Part shown: positions 1 through 9,612 of the stretch, one piece after another
Layout: each line of letters starts with the position of its first letter
How positions within the stretch are numbered: the first letter of the stretch is position 1
NCBI GenBank assembly: GCA_041691815.1
Contig: JBEPTZ010000101.1
Location: 1 to 15,983 of the forward strand
Direction: 5' to 3'
Length of the DNA stretch: 15,983 nucleotides
DNA from: 70-18 sp041691815
GTDB taxonomy: Bacteria; Pseudomonadota; Alphaproteobacteria; Acetobacterales; Acetobacteraceae
Notes under the pieces: model-generated
What the model was told of the DNA's origin: nothing
Database searches by the model: none
Seen by the model: the letters and a program-made list of their open reading frames with translations, nothing else
Translations under genes and position numbers: made by a program

Positions 1-391
1 CCTCCGCCTTGCGCGCCTGCGGCGGCTTGGGCGCGCGCACCACCGGCGGGCGGCGCGCCGCGTGTGGCGGCTGCTTGTGGCGGGTTGCGCTGTGGTGGGC
101 GGGCGCGCGCCGGGTGGGCGGCTTGTGCGCATCCGCGTGACCGGGCGCCGAACGGCCCAGCGCCGAGGCCGGCGGATGGGTGACCGGCGAACTGAACGGC
201 GCGACCTGCTGCACCGGCGCCACCGGCGACGCCTTGGGCGGTGGCGGCGCGGCGGCGCGGCGGGCCGGCGCGGTGCGACTGGGGGCGTGCAGGACGCCCT
301 GCGCCGGTTGGGTTTGCGCCTTCACCGGGCCGGGTAATGCAAGGCCGAGCAGCAACAGCAGCGCCGGACGGAATAAATGCAGCCGGTTCAT
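1..391 (-). CDS. Secreted Pro/Ala-rich protein, C-terminus outside window
   Basis: The reading frame is open from an ATG at 391 to the window edge, about 130 residues, so the C-terminus is not visible. The N-terminus is a clear Sec signal peptide: a basic n-region (MNRLHLFR), a Leu-rich core (ALLLLLGLAL), and a likely signal peptidase I cut after VKA near residue 25. The rest of the visible part is low complexity, rich in Pro, Ala, Arg and His, with no recognisable domain, so it is probably an unstructured linker before a domain off the left edge. A purine-rich ribosome site (GGGAGAGAGG) directly precedes the ATG. It lies 47 bp downstream of the DsrE-like gene on the same strand and may be cotranscribed with it and moeB. 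The exported location is well supported; the function is unknown. Confidence 0.72.
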   Translation of the reverse strand, partial: MNRLHLFRPALLLLLGLALPGPVKAQTQPAQGVLHAPSRTAPARRAAAPPPPKASPVAPVQQVAPFSSPVTHPPASALGRSAPGHADAHKPPTRRAPAHHSATRHKQPPHAARRPPVVRAPKPPQARKAE

Positions 392-438
392 CCTCTCTCC
401 CTGCCAAGTCCGGCCGCATCGGGTCAAGTGCCGTGTTG

Positions 439-822
439 TCACAGGCTGATCATCTGGCCGTCGCCGATCGCTTCGAGGAAGGTTGCGACCCCGGCGACCT
501 CCACTTCGGGCAGCAGGAAGGCGCGGTCGAGGGCGGCCATCCGCAGGCCGGCCTCGCAGGCGATCAACCGCACGCCGAGTTCGATCGCGGCGTCGCGCAG
601 TTCCGCCAGACCGGCGACGCCGCTGGCCCGCACCTGCGCGTCGCGTGCCGCATCGTCCAGGCCCGACCAGTCGGCCAGCAGCGCGTGGCAGCCGCGATTG
701 GTGGCGAACAGCACCACGGCGCGGCCGAGTGCCGCGGCGCCGCTGGCCAGCACGAAGGCGTAATGCGCCCGTTCGTGGGTGCCGGACAGCAGCAGCAGGC
801 CGAGCGTGCGGTCAGATGGCAC
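439..822 (-). CDS. DsrE/DsrF-like family protein
   Basis: This 127-residue protein has the size and layout of DsrE/DsrF/YchN-like proteins: a hydrophobic first strand (LGLLLLSG), a helix (HYAFVLASGAAALG), a second strand (AVVLFAT), and a late LIACEAGL segment with Cys89. A second Cys is at residue 45. Family members are small cytoplasmic proteins, several of which pass sulfur through a conserved Cys; whether this one does is inference. The start appears to be GTG at 822, which overlaps the moeB stop by 11 bp and suggests translational coupling with an enzyme of sulfur-carrier chemistry. I see no strong Shine-Dalgarno sequence, consistent with coupling. No DsrF, DsrH or TusA partner is in the window. 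Confidence 0.75.
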   Translation of the reverse strand: MPSDRTLGLLLLSGTHERAHYAFVLASGAAALGRAVVLFATNRGCHALLADWSGLDDAARDAQVRASGVAGLAELRDAAIELGVRLIACEAGLRMAALDRAFLLPEVEVAGVATFLEAIGDGQMISL

Positions 823-1636
823 AGACCGGCGCCTGGCTGGCGGCGTGCGCCGAGAGGTCGTGCAGGCTGGCGGACTGGCCGCATGATGCGCAGTCCGGGT
901 CGCGCCGCAATTTGACGGTGCGGAAGCGGGTGGCCAGCGCGTCCCAGATCAGCAGGCGGCCGGCCAGCGTTTCGCCGATGCCTAGGATCTCCTTCAGCAC
1001 CTCGGTGGCCTGCAGCGTGCCCATGACACCGGTGACCGCGCCCAGCACGCCGGCCTCACCGCAGCTTGGCACCAGGCCGTCGGGCGGTGGGCTGGGGTAG
1101 AGGCAGCGGTAGCAGGGGCAGTCCGGCCCGGCATGTGGCTTGAACACCGAGAGCTGGCCGTCGAAGCGCAGCACGGCGGCGGAGACCAGGGTGCGGCGGG
1201 CCAGCACGCAGGCATCGGCGACCAGGAAGCGGGTGGGGAAGTTGTCGGTGCCGTCGCAGACGATGTCGTAGCCGGCGATCAGTTCCAGCGCATTGTCGGG
1301 CGTGAGGCGGGTGCGGTGTATCTGCACGGTGGTGGCCGGGTTGATGGCGCGGGCGGCGGCGGCGGCGCTGGCGGCCTTGGGCTGGCCGAGCGAGGCCATG
1401 GAGTGGGCGATCTGACGCTGCAGGTTGGAGAGTTCTACCACATCATCATCAACAAGCCCGATCGTTCCCACGCCGGCGGCGGCGAGATACAGCGCCAGCG
1501 GGCTGCCCAGGCCGCCGGCGCCGACCAGCAGCACCTTTGCCGCGCGCAGCTTGGCCTGGCCGGTGCCGCCGACCTCGGCCAGCAGGATGTGGCGCGAGTA
1601 GCGGGAAATCTCGTCTTCGGTGAAATCGAGGTTCAT
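812..1636 (-). CDS. moeB: HesA/MoeB/ThiF family adenylyltransferase (MoeB-like)
   Basis: Members of this E1-like family adenylate the C-terminal Gly of small sulfur-carrier proteins (MoaD for molybdopterin, ThiS for thiazole). From the ATG at 1636 it is 274 residues. It opens with FTEDEISRYSRHILL, a typical MoeB N-terminus. It has the nucleotide loop GAGGLG (39-44), the NLQRQ segment (71-75), the DGTDN motif (128-132), and two Zn-binding Cys pairs, C175/C178 and C249/C252. A GTLQATEVLK segment (206-215) also fits. There is no C-terminal rhodanese domain. The open frame extends to an ATG at 1756, but that would overlap queC, and the family start favours 1636 (or 1642, MRMNL). No moaD, moaE or thiS lies nearby, so MoeB versus ThiF specificity is not settled by context. 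It heads an apparent operon with the DsrE-like gene. Confidence 0.88.
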   Translation of the reverse strand: MNLDFTEDEISRYSRHILLAEVGGTGQAKLRAAKVLLVGAGGLGSPLALYLAAAGVGTIGLVDDDVVELSNLQRQIAHSMASLGQPKAASAAAAARAINPATTVQIHRTRLTPDNALELIAGYDIVCDGTDNFPTRFLVADACVLARRTLVSAAVLRFDGQLSVFKPHAGPDCPCYRCLYPSPPPDGLVPSCGEAGVLGAVTGVMGTLQATEVLKEILGIGETLAGRLLIWDALATRFRTVKLRRDPDCASCGQSASLHDLSAHAASQAPVCAI

Positions 1637-1694
1637 GCGCATAACATAGGGCGCGGGGACCGCCAGACGAAGCCCCGCGATACGAGGATGCAGC

Positions 1695-2402
1695 ATGACC
1701 GAACCCCACGCCGACTCCGCCCTGGTGCTGTTCTCCGGCGGGCAGGATTCCGCCACCTGCCTGGCCTGGGCGCTGGATCGCTACGCGCATGTGGAGACGG
1801 TGGGCTTCGCCTATGGCCAGCGGCATCAGGTGGAACTGGCCTGCCGCGCCCCGTTGCGCGCCGGGATGGCGGCGATCAATGATTGGGGCAGCCGGCTGGG
1901 CGCCGACCATATGGTGCCGATGCAGGACGGCATGACGGCGATCGGCGCCACGGCGCTGACCAGCGAGGCGAAGATCGGCATGTCCACCGAGGGGCTGCCG
2001 ACCACCTTCGTACCCGGCCGCAACCTGCTGTTCCTCACCTACGCCGCCACCATCGCCTTCCGGCGCGGACTGCGGCGGATTATCGCGGGCATGTGCGAGA
2101 CCGACTACTCCGGCTACCCGGATTGCCGCGATGACACCGTGAAGGCGATGCAACTGGCGCTGAATCTCGGGATGAACCGCCGCTTCGTGCTGGAGACACC
2201 GCTGATGTGGATCGACAAGGCGGCTACCTGGGCGCTGGCCGAGCGGCTGGGTGGCGCTGGGCTGGTGGAATTGATCTTGGAGCAGTCGCATAGCTGCTAT
2301 CGGGGGGATCGCAGCCAGCGGCATCCCTGGGGGTATGGATGCGGGAATTGTCCGGCCTGCGATTTGCGGGCGGCGGGGTGGCGGCGCTGGGCAGGCAAGT
2401 AA
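1695..2402 (+). CDS. queC: 7-cyano-7-deazaguanine synthase QueC
   Basis: QueC converts 7-carboxy-7-deazaguanine to preQ0 with ATP and ammonia, a step of queuosine tRNA modification in the cytoplasm. The 235-residue product has the PP-loop ATP motif SGGQDS at 14-19, the family segment FVPGRNLLFL, the CETDYSGYPDCR stretch, and the C-terminal Zn-binding cysteines C201, C216, C219 and C222 (in CYRG and CGNCPAC). The ATG at 1695 is preceded by GAGG at 1684-1687, a good ribosome site. It is transcribed away from moeB across a gap of about 50 bp in which I recognise no clear promoter boxes. It converges on the MFS gene. queD, queE and queF are not in the window. Confidence 0.95.
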   Translation: MTEPHADSALVLFSGGQDSATCLAWALDRYAHVETVGFAYGQRHQVELACRAPLRAGMAAINDWGSRLGADHMVPMQDGMTAIGATALTSEAKIGMSTEGLPTTFVPGRNLLFLTYAATIAFRRGLRRIIAGMCETDYSGYPDCRDDTVKAMQLALNLGMNRRFVLETPLMWIDKAATWALAERLGGAGLVELILEQSHSCYRGDRSQRHPWGYGCGNCPACDLRAAGWRRWAGK

Positions 2403-2405
2403 GGT

Positions 2406-2429
2406 CTTCTTTTTGTGGACAAAAAGAAG
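2406..2429. terminator. Hairpin between convergent queC and MFS genes
   Basis: A perfect 10-bp inverted repeat (CTTCTTTTTG at 2406-2415 and CAAAAAGAAG at 2420-2429) with a TGGA loop begins four bases after the queC stop. On the plus strand it is followed by an A7 run and then T5 at 2439-2443, so it is not a textbook stem plus U-tract. Its place between two converging genes fits a bidirectional terminator or a processed 3' end. Confidence 0.6.
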
Positions 2430-2454
2430 CAAAAAAACTTTTTATCCCTTGGCT

Positions 2455-3906
2455 TTAGTTTCTGCCTCGGTAGCCGCTGGTCTCGATGCCGGCGTTGCGC
2501 GGCATCATCAGCGAGGCCGGGATCGACAGCACGGTGGTGGCGGCAACGATCAGGAAGGCGAAGGTGAAATCGCCAAGGTCGGGCGCGTGGCGGCCGCCGA
2601 ACGTCATCGCAATGGCCAGCGCGGCGGCGCCAAGGGAAACTCCGATGGTCAGCGAGACCTGCTGCATGGTGGCGTAGAACGCGGTGGCGGCACTCATCTG
2701 CGGGCGCGAGATGTCGGCATAGGCGAGGGCGTTGAAGGCGGTGAATTGCAGCGAGCGAAAGAAGCCGCCGATCAGCAGCACGCCGGTGATCAGCAGCACC
2801 GGCCAGGACGGGCGGAACGCCGCCATGACCGCGAACAGGAAGGTGGAGACCACGCCGTTCACCACCAGCGTGTCGCGGAAACCGAACCGGCGCAGCGCAC
2901 CGGTGGCGACCGGCTTCATGAACAATGCGCCAAGCGAACTCGCGAAGGTGATCAGGCCGCTCTGCACCGCCGATTTGTCGAAGGTGAGCTGCAGCATCAT
3001 CGGCAGCAGGAACGGAATGGCGCCGATCCCGATGCGGAACAGCGTGCCGGCGAGCACCGAGACCATGAAGGTGCGAATGCGCAGCAGCCGGAAATCCAGC
3101 AGCGGTGTCGCGTGCCGCCTCGCGTGCAGCCAGTAACCGAAGCCGGAGACCAGCCCAAGGCCGATCACGCCAATGGTGATGCTGGACGGCACCACGCCAC
3201 GGCCGGCGGTCTCCAGGCCGAACAACAGGCTGGTCAGCGCCACCGCCGAGAAGGCGAGGCCGGTCCAGTCGAATTTGCTGTACACCGGCTCGGCGACATC
3301 CTCGACATAGCGCGTGACCAGGGTGACGCCGAGAATGCCAATCGGCACGTTGATGTAGAAGATCAGCGGCCAGGAGAAATAGGTGACGATGAAGCCGCCG
3401 AGCGGCGGGCCGAGCACCGGGCCAAGCAGCGCCGGAGTGGACAGCCAGGCCATCGCGGCCACCAGTTCGGATTTCGGCACCGTGCGCAGCAGCACCAGCC
3501 GGCCGACCGGCACCATCATCGCGCCGCCGAAGCCTTGCAGCACCCGTGCGCCGACCAGGGTCAGCAGGGTGGGTGATAGGCCGCACAGCACCGAGCCGAT
3601 GGTGAACACCACGATCGCCGCGCGGAACACCCGCTTGGCGCCGAAGCGGTCGGCGATCCAGCCGGAGGTGGGGATGAACACCGCCAGGCTGAGCAGGTAG
3701 GAGGTAAGGGCGACGTTCATGCGCACCGGGTCCTCGCCGAAGGCATGCGCCATGGTCGGCAGGGCGGTGGAGATCACCGTGCTGTCCAGGTTCTGCATGA
3801 ACAGCGCGCAGGCGACGATCAGCGCGGTGAGGCGGGTGCGGCGGGCCAGCGCCGTGGCGGCGGCGTTTGCCGGGAGGGTTGCGCTATCATCCATGGCTTG
3901 CAGCAT
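2455..3906 (-). CDS. DHA2-type MFS multidrug efflux transporter
   Basis: This is an inner-membrane drug:H+ antiporter of the EmrB/QacA (14-helix, DHA2) type, by family inference. The 483-residue protein is strongly hydrophobic along its length. It has the D1-like motif LDSTVISTALP (40-50), the MFS motif A GWIADRFGAKRV (82-93), a motif B-like RVLQGFGGAMMVPVGR (121-136), the antiporter motif C GPVLGPPLGG (162-171), and NVPIG (186-190). The start may be the ATG at 3906 or the one at 3894 (MDDSAT); neither has a strong ribosome site. No emrA-like membrane-fusion partner and no adjacent regulator are present. It follows the quinone oxidoreductase gene by 110 bp on the same strand. Substrate unknown. 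Confidence 0.9.
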   Translation of the reverse strand: MLQAMDDSATLPANAAATALARRTRLTALIVACALFMQNLDSTVISTALPTMAHAFGEDPVRMNVALTSYLLSLAVFIPTSGWIADRFGAKRVFRAAIVVFTIGSVLCGLSPTLLTLVGARVLQGFGGAMMVPVGRLVLLRTVPKSELVAAMAWLSTPALLGPVLGPPLGGFIVTYFSWPLIFYINVPIGILGVTLVTRYVEDVAEPVYSKFDWTGLAFSAVALTSLLFGLETAGRGVVPSSITIGVIGLGLVSGFGYWLHARRHATPLLDFRLLRIRTFMVSVLAGTLFRIGIGAIPFLLPMMLQLTFDKSAVQSGLITFASSLGALFMKPVATGALRRFGFRDTLVVNGVVSTFLFAVMAAFRPSWPVLLITGVLLIGGFFRSLQFTAFNALAYADISRPQMSAATAFYATMQQVSLTIGVSLGAAALAIAMTFGGRHAPDLGDFTFAFLIVAATTVLSIPASLMMPRNAGIETSGYRGRN

Positions 3907-4016
3907 CGCCTGTCAGCGCTGCGGCGTGAAGGGCGTGCGTGTCACGCGCGGCGGCATGCAACGCAGCAATGTCCGCCGCGGGCCGGGCGTCACGCTGGCG
4001 GGTCAGCCATGCGCGG

Positions 4017-4988
4017 TCAGGGAATCAGCACCGTGCTGCCGGTGGTGTTGCGGGATTCCAGCGCGGTATGGGCGGCGCCGGCGTCCTTCAGCGGGAAGCT
4101 CTGGTTGACCCGGATGGCAACCGCGCCCTGGCTCACCACGTCGAACAGGTCATTGGCGGTGGCCACCAGGTCGGCGCGCTTGGACGTGTAGGTGGCCAGG
4201 CTCGGGCGGGTCAGGAACAGGCTGCCCTTGGCGCCGAGCATGCCGATCTCGATCGGCGGCACCGCGCCCGAGGCGTTGCCGTAGGAAACCATCAGGCCGA
4301 GCGGCGCCAGGCTGTCGAGGCTGGCGGTGAAGGTGTCGCGGCCGATGCTGTCGTAGACCACCGGGACCATGTTGCCGCCGGTAAGACGCTTGACCTCGGT
4401 GGGAATATCCGCGATGCCGACGATGACATGGGCGGCGCCATGGGCGCGGGCGAGCTCCGCCTTCGCCTCGGTGGAGACCACGCCGATGACGGTGGCGCCG
4501 AGGTGTTTCGCCCATTGGCAGAGGATGAGCCCGACCCCGCCGGCGGCGGCGTGCACCAGGATGGTCTGGCCGGATTGCACGCGGAAGGTGCGGCGCAGCA
4601 GGTACTGGGCGGTCATGCCTTGCAGCATCATCGCCGCCCCGGTGACGAAATCGATCGTCTCGGGCAGGCGCACCAGGCGATCGGCGGCGATCGCGCGGGC
4701 AGTGGCGTAGGCGCCGATCGGGCCGCCGGCATAGGCGACGCGGTCGCCGACCTTGAGGTCGGTGACGCCGGCACCGAGCGCGGTGACGGTGCCGGCACCC
4801 TCCATGCCGATGGTGGCAGGCAGCGGCGCCTTGTAGAGGCCGGTGCGGAAATAGACGTCGATGTAGTTGAGGCCGATCGCGGCGTGCTGCACCACCGCCT
4901 CGCCGGGGCCGGGCTCCGGCGTGGGCACATCCTCCCATTGCATGACTTCGGGGCCGCCATGGGCGTGGATGCGAATGGCATGGGTCAT
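4017..4988 (-). CDS. qor: NADPH:quinone oxidoreductase, zeta-crystallin/QOR type
   Basis: This is a medium-chain dehydrogenase/reductase without catalytic Zn. The family reduces quinones with NADPH in the cytoplasm. From MTHAIRIH at 4988 it is 323 residues, close to E. coli QorA. Visible motifs are GLNYIDVYFRTGLY (39-52), GMEGAG (61-66), and the nucleotide-binding segment HAAAGGVG (146-153). The open frame reaches an ATG at 5000, but MTHAIR matches family starts and has GGAA about 8 bases upstream. It starts 47 bp after the alkyltransferase gene on the same strand, suggesting cotranscription and a possible link to electrophile or alkylation damage; that link is inference. Confidence 0.93.
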   Translation of the reverse strand: MTHAIRIHAHGGPEVMQWEDVPTPEPGPGEAVVQHAAIGLNYIDVYFRTGLYKAPLPATIGMEGAGTVTALGAGVTDLKVGDRVAYAGGPIGAYATARAIAADRLVRLPETIDFVTGAAMMLQGMTAQYLLRRTFRVQSGQTILVHAAAGGVGLILCQWAKHLGATVIGVVSTEAKAELARAHGAAHVIVGIADIPTEVKRLTGGNMVPVVYDSIGRDTFTASLDSLAPLGLMVSYGNASGAVPPIEIGMLGAKGSLFLTRPSLATYTSKRADLVATANDLFDVVSQGAVAIRVNQSFPLKDAGAAHTALESRNTTGSTVLIP

Positions 4989-5035
4989 GAGGCGTTCCAT
5001 TGCGTTGCAGCGGGGTGCGAGACGGCTTGAGGTGG

Positions 5036-5533
5036 TCAGGCCCGGGCGGCTTGTGCCGGGCGAGGGGCCAGCGCCAGACTCTCGCCTTCAAGAGAGAGCA
5101 GGAAGCGCTTGGTGTCCAGCCCATCGCCGCCGGAGTAGCCACCGATGCCGTTGGTCGCCAGCACGCGGTGGCACGGGATGACGATGGGGATGGGGTTGGC
5201 CCCGTTGGCGCCGCCGACCGAGCGCGGGCTGCCGCCGGCCTCGCGGGCGATATCGGCGTAGGAGCGGGTTTCGCCGTACGGGATGCGGTTCAGCGCCGCC
5301 CAGACGCGCTGGCGATAGGGCGAGCCGACCGGGGCGAGCTTCAGGGTGAAGTGGGTCAGCGTGCGGTCGAAATAGGCGTTCAGCTGGGCGCGCGCCTGGC
5401 ACAGCAGTGCGGTTTCGCTCTGGTCGCGGCCCCAGCCCCAGTCGATCGCCACCAACGCGCCATCCTCTTCAGAGACGGTCAGGTCGCCAACCGGGGTGTG
5501 AAGCGAAAGCTGGGGCACGTGCGGAGGGTCCAT
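5036..5533 (-). CDS. ogt: Methylated-DNA--[protein]-cysteine S-methyltransferase
   Basis: This is a suicide DNA repair protein that transfers the alkyl group from O6-alkylguanine (and O4-alkylthymine) to its own Cys. The 165-residue size fits Ogt rather than the longer Ada. The active site is IPCHRV with Cys121. It is preceded by the recognition segment RSVGGANGANPIPIV (104-118) and the helix-turn-helix region with IPYGETRSYADIAREAG (84-100), and followed by GIGGYSGG. The start at 5533 gives MDPPHVPQLSLHTPVG, a normal N-terminus. It is the first gene of the leftward run ogt-qor-MFS; a TTGACA on the minus strand lies about 50 bp upstream. Confidence 0.95.
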   Translation of the reverse strand: MDPPHVPQLSLHTPVGDLTVSEEDGALVAIDWGWGRDQSETALLCQARAQLNAYFDRTLTHFTLKLAPVGSPYRQRVWAALNRIPYGETRSYADIAREAGGSPRSVGGANGANPIPIVIPCHRVLATNGIGGYSGGDGLDTKRFLLSLEGESLALAPRPAQAARA

Positions 5534-5772
5534 CTGCGGGGGTGGGAATGCGGCAATTCGATGGCACCGTCATATGACCGCTGTCAAGAGCGGGATATAT
5601 GTAAGGCGAGAAGGGTTTCTTTTTTCGTGGGGCAGAACGGGGTAAAATGCACGCGACTCTTTGCGCCGGTCAGGGCGTGTTGTTTATTGCTATAATTTTT
5701 TACCACTCTTATCATTACGAATTTATATTCTCGTGACCTGAAGATTTTGTCGCTACCTCTGCCGTCGACAAA
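5534..5772. other. AT-rich intergenic island between ogt and DUF255 gene
   Basis: No gene is supported in these 239 bases. By hand count 5681-5760 is about 31% G+C, far below the neighbouring genes. It holds a perfect TATAAT on the plus strand at 5691-5696 without a matching -35, a T6 run at 5619-5624, and the ogt upstream region. An inverted repeat (TTTGTCG at 5746-5752, CGACAAA at 5766-5772, 13-base loop) lies immediately after the stop of the DUF255 gene and could help end that transcript, although no U-tract follows it. Confidence 0.55.
5582..5587 (-). promoter_or_regulatory. Possible -35 element for ogt
   Basis: The minus strand reads TTGACA here, a perfect -35 hexamer about 46 bases before the ogt start. 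At a 17-bp spacing the -10 candidate is CCATCG, a poor match, so the assignment is weak. The spacer between them contains a perfect 10-bp palindrome, GTCATATGAC (5570-5579), which could be an operator. Confidence 0.3.
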
Positions 5773-7857
<2,085 letters not shown>

Positions 7858-8283
7858 GCAGTCTCCTTGCGTGGCGGGACAGCGAGGCAAACAGGCGGGG
7901 ATGGCTTACCAGGATGCCGGAGGCAGAACCACATGCCGTGCGTTGCGGGCGACTGATCGCCGGCCGACACGGCGCATCCTGTGCCGCGCGGCAGCTCAGC
8001 GTGCGGCGATGGGCAGGAAGATGCGCGACGCCAATGCGGCGGGCACTGCTGCAGGGAGTACCGTGCGGCTTCCACGTGGTGTGCATGGGCGCCTGGGTTC
8101 CAGGCGGCGACAGATCGGCAATCTTGAAGCTGTGCAGCGGGGTGAATCCCGGCAGGATAGGTCGGCTTATGGAGAGGGAGCACTCGGCCGCTTCGGTAGC
8201 GCCGGATTCGCAAGCGGCCTGGCGAAGTGGCAGCAAGGGCACGTGGCCCAGCCGTCCGCTGGCCTCGGTGAGCTGAATAGATA
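7858..8283. other. 426-bp divergent gap between DUF255 gene and mnmE
   Basis: I see no convincing gene, RNA or riboswitch here. Open frames exist on both strands, but all are rich in Arg, Pro or Ala, match no family I know, and overlap one another. One plus-strand frame (7844-8284) ends in TAATG, with its stop overlapping the mnmE ATG by one base, yet it begins inside the DUF255 gene and its sequence looks random. The gap must carry the promoters of both flanking genes. In many alphaproteobacteria rho sits just upstream of mnmE; no rho remnant is visible. Confidence 0.5.
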
Positions 8284-9591
8284 ATGCTATTATCATATTA
8301 TGAAGATACGATATTTGCAGTCGCGTCGGGGGGAGGACGGAGCGCGCTCACCGTGCTTCGGATCAGTGGACCGCGGTCGGGCGCAACGCTGGATGCGCTG
8401 GCGGGCAGGCGGCCGACGGCGCGCGTGGCCGTACTCCGTGATCTGCGCGACAGGGTGGGGGAGCGTCTGGACCAGGCGCTGGTACTGTGGTTCCCGACGC
8501 CAGGAAGCTACACCGGCGAAGACTGCGTTGAATTGCATCTGCATGGCGGGCAGGCGGTTCTTTCCGCGGTTTCTGATCGGCTGGTCGAGTTGGGGTTGCG
8601 GCCGGCGGAGGCAGGAGAATTTACCCGGCGGGCCTTTCTGAACGGACGCATGGACTTGCTGGAGGCGGAAGGCGCCGCCGACCTGGTTGCCGCCGAGACT
8701 GCGGCGCAGCGTCGGCAGGCTCTGAGGCAGCTCGACGGCGAGCTGGGCAGGCTCTATCGCGACTGGTCGACACGGCTGGTTCGGCTTCTGGCACAACAAG
8801 AGGCGTTGATCGACTTTCCGGACGAGGATCTTCCACCTGAAGTGGAAGAGGCGGGGCATGTTGAGCTCACACGGCTATTGGCGGAGATCGAGACGCATCT
8901 CGACGATGGGCAACGCGGTGAGCGGGTGCGGGACGGGCTGATCTTCGCCATCGCAGGGCCGCCGAACGCGGGAAAATCGACATTGATCAATGCGGTGGCA
9001 CGGCGCGATGTCGCGATCGTCTCACCGCACGCCGGGACGACGCGCGATATCCTGGAGGCGCGGGTCGACCTGGCCGGGGTCGCGGTGACATTGGTGGATA
9101 TGGCGGGGCTGCGGGAGACGGCGGACGCCGTAGAGGCAGAGGGGGTAAGGCGGGCGCGCGCTTCGATTGCCAGTGCCGACCTGGTGATTTTTCTTCATGC
9201 GGCGGACCAACCGCCGCCCGGCACCGAAAGGCCTGATCGTGCAGGTCTCGAGTTGACGACGAAGACCGACCTCGTCGAGGGGTGGCGCGGCCCCGGACTG
9301 GGCATCAGCGCCTTGACCGGTGCCGGGATGGCAGAGCTGCTTCAATTGCTCGGCGCTCGGGCTCAGGCACTTATCGATGGCAGCGGCGCACCGGCGTTGA
9401 CGCGCCCGCGTCATCGGGCGGCGCTTATGGAAGCGGTGCAGAGATTGTCCGCCGGCCGAGACGCTGCCTGGCCGGAATTGCGCGCCGAAGATCTCCGGTT
9501 GGCGCTGCGGGCGATCGGGCGGATAACCGGCATCGTCGGTGTGGAAGATATCCTTGATTCCATCTTCTTTCAGTTTTGTATAGGCAAATAG
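8284..9591 (+). CDS. mnmE: tRNA uridine-5-carboxymethylaminomethyl(34) synthesis GTPase MnmE
   Basis: With MnmG, MnmE installs the cmnm5 group at U34 of certain tRNAs. The 435-residue protein has an N-terminal folate-binding domain (DTIFAVASGGG at 8-18), a helical domain, and an inserted G domain: G1 GPPNAGKST (225-233), GTTRD (251-255), G3 DMAG (272-275), and G4 TKTD (326-329). It ends in the hallmark CIGK, whose Cys is important in E. coli MnmE. The G4 motif has Thr in place of the usual Asn. ATG 8284 is the only ATG near the conserved N-terminus; its ribosome site is weak (GGTGAG about 12 bases upstream). mnmG follows after 21 bp. Confidence 0.97.
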   Translation: MLLSYYEDTIFAVASGGGRSALTVLRISGPRSGATLDALAGRRPTARVAVLRDLRDRVGERLDQALVLWFPTPGSYTGEDCVELHLHGGQAVLSAVSDRLVELGLRPAEAGEFTRRAFLNGRMDLLEAEGAADLVAAETAAQRRQALRQLDGELGRLYRDWSTRLVRLLAQQEALIDFPDEDLPPEVEEAGHVELTRLLAEIETHLDDGQRGERVRDGLIFAIAGPPNAGKSTLINAVARRDVAIVSPHAGTTRDILEARVDLAGVAVTLVDMAGLRETADAVEAEGVRRARASIASADLVIFLHAADQPPPGTERPDRAGLELTTKTDLVEGWRGPGLGISALTGAGMAELLQLLGARAQALIDGSGAPALTRPRHRAALMEAVQRLSAGRDAAWPELRAEDLRLALRAIGRITGIVGVEDILDSIFFQFCIGK

Positions 9592-9612
9592 CGGCGGCGC
9601 TGGGGTTGGGCG

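Noticed and set aside
2412..2420. TTGTCCACA-like sequence (minus strand near 2412-2420) resembling a DnaA box
   Set aside because: It is one isolated near-match lying inside the hairpin between queC and the MFS gene; there is no cluster of boxes or AT-rich unwinding region, so it is not an origin.
2335..3576. A 413-codon plus-strand frame opposite the MFS gene
   Set aside because: The product is hydrophilic and Gln/His/Arg/Glu-rich, typical of antisense to a membrane protein gene; the minus strand encodes the transporter.
3939..5030. A 363-codon plus-strand frame opposite qor
   Set aside because: Antisense shadow; no motif, while the minus strand has full QOR motifs.
5691..5696. TATAAT as the promoter of a plus-strand transcript
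   Set aside because: No -35 hexamer lies at 16-18 bp, and the only thing downstream on that strand is antisense to the DUF255 gene.
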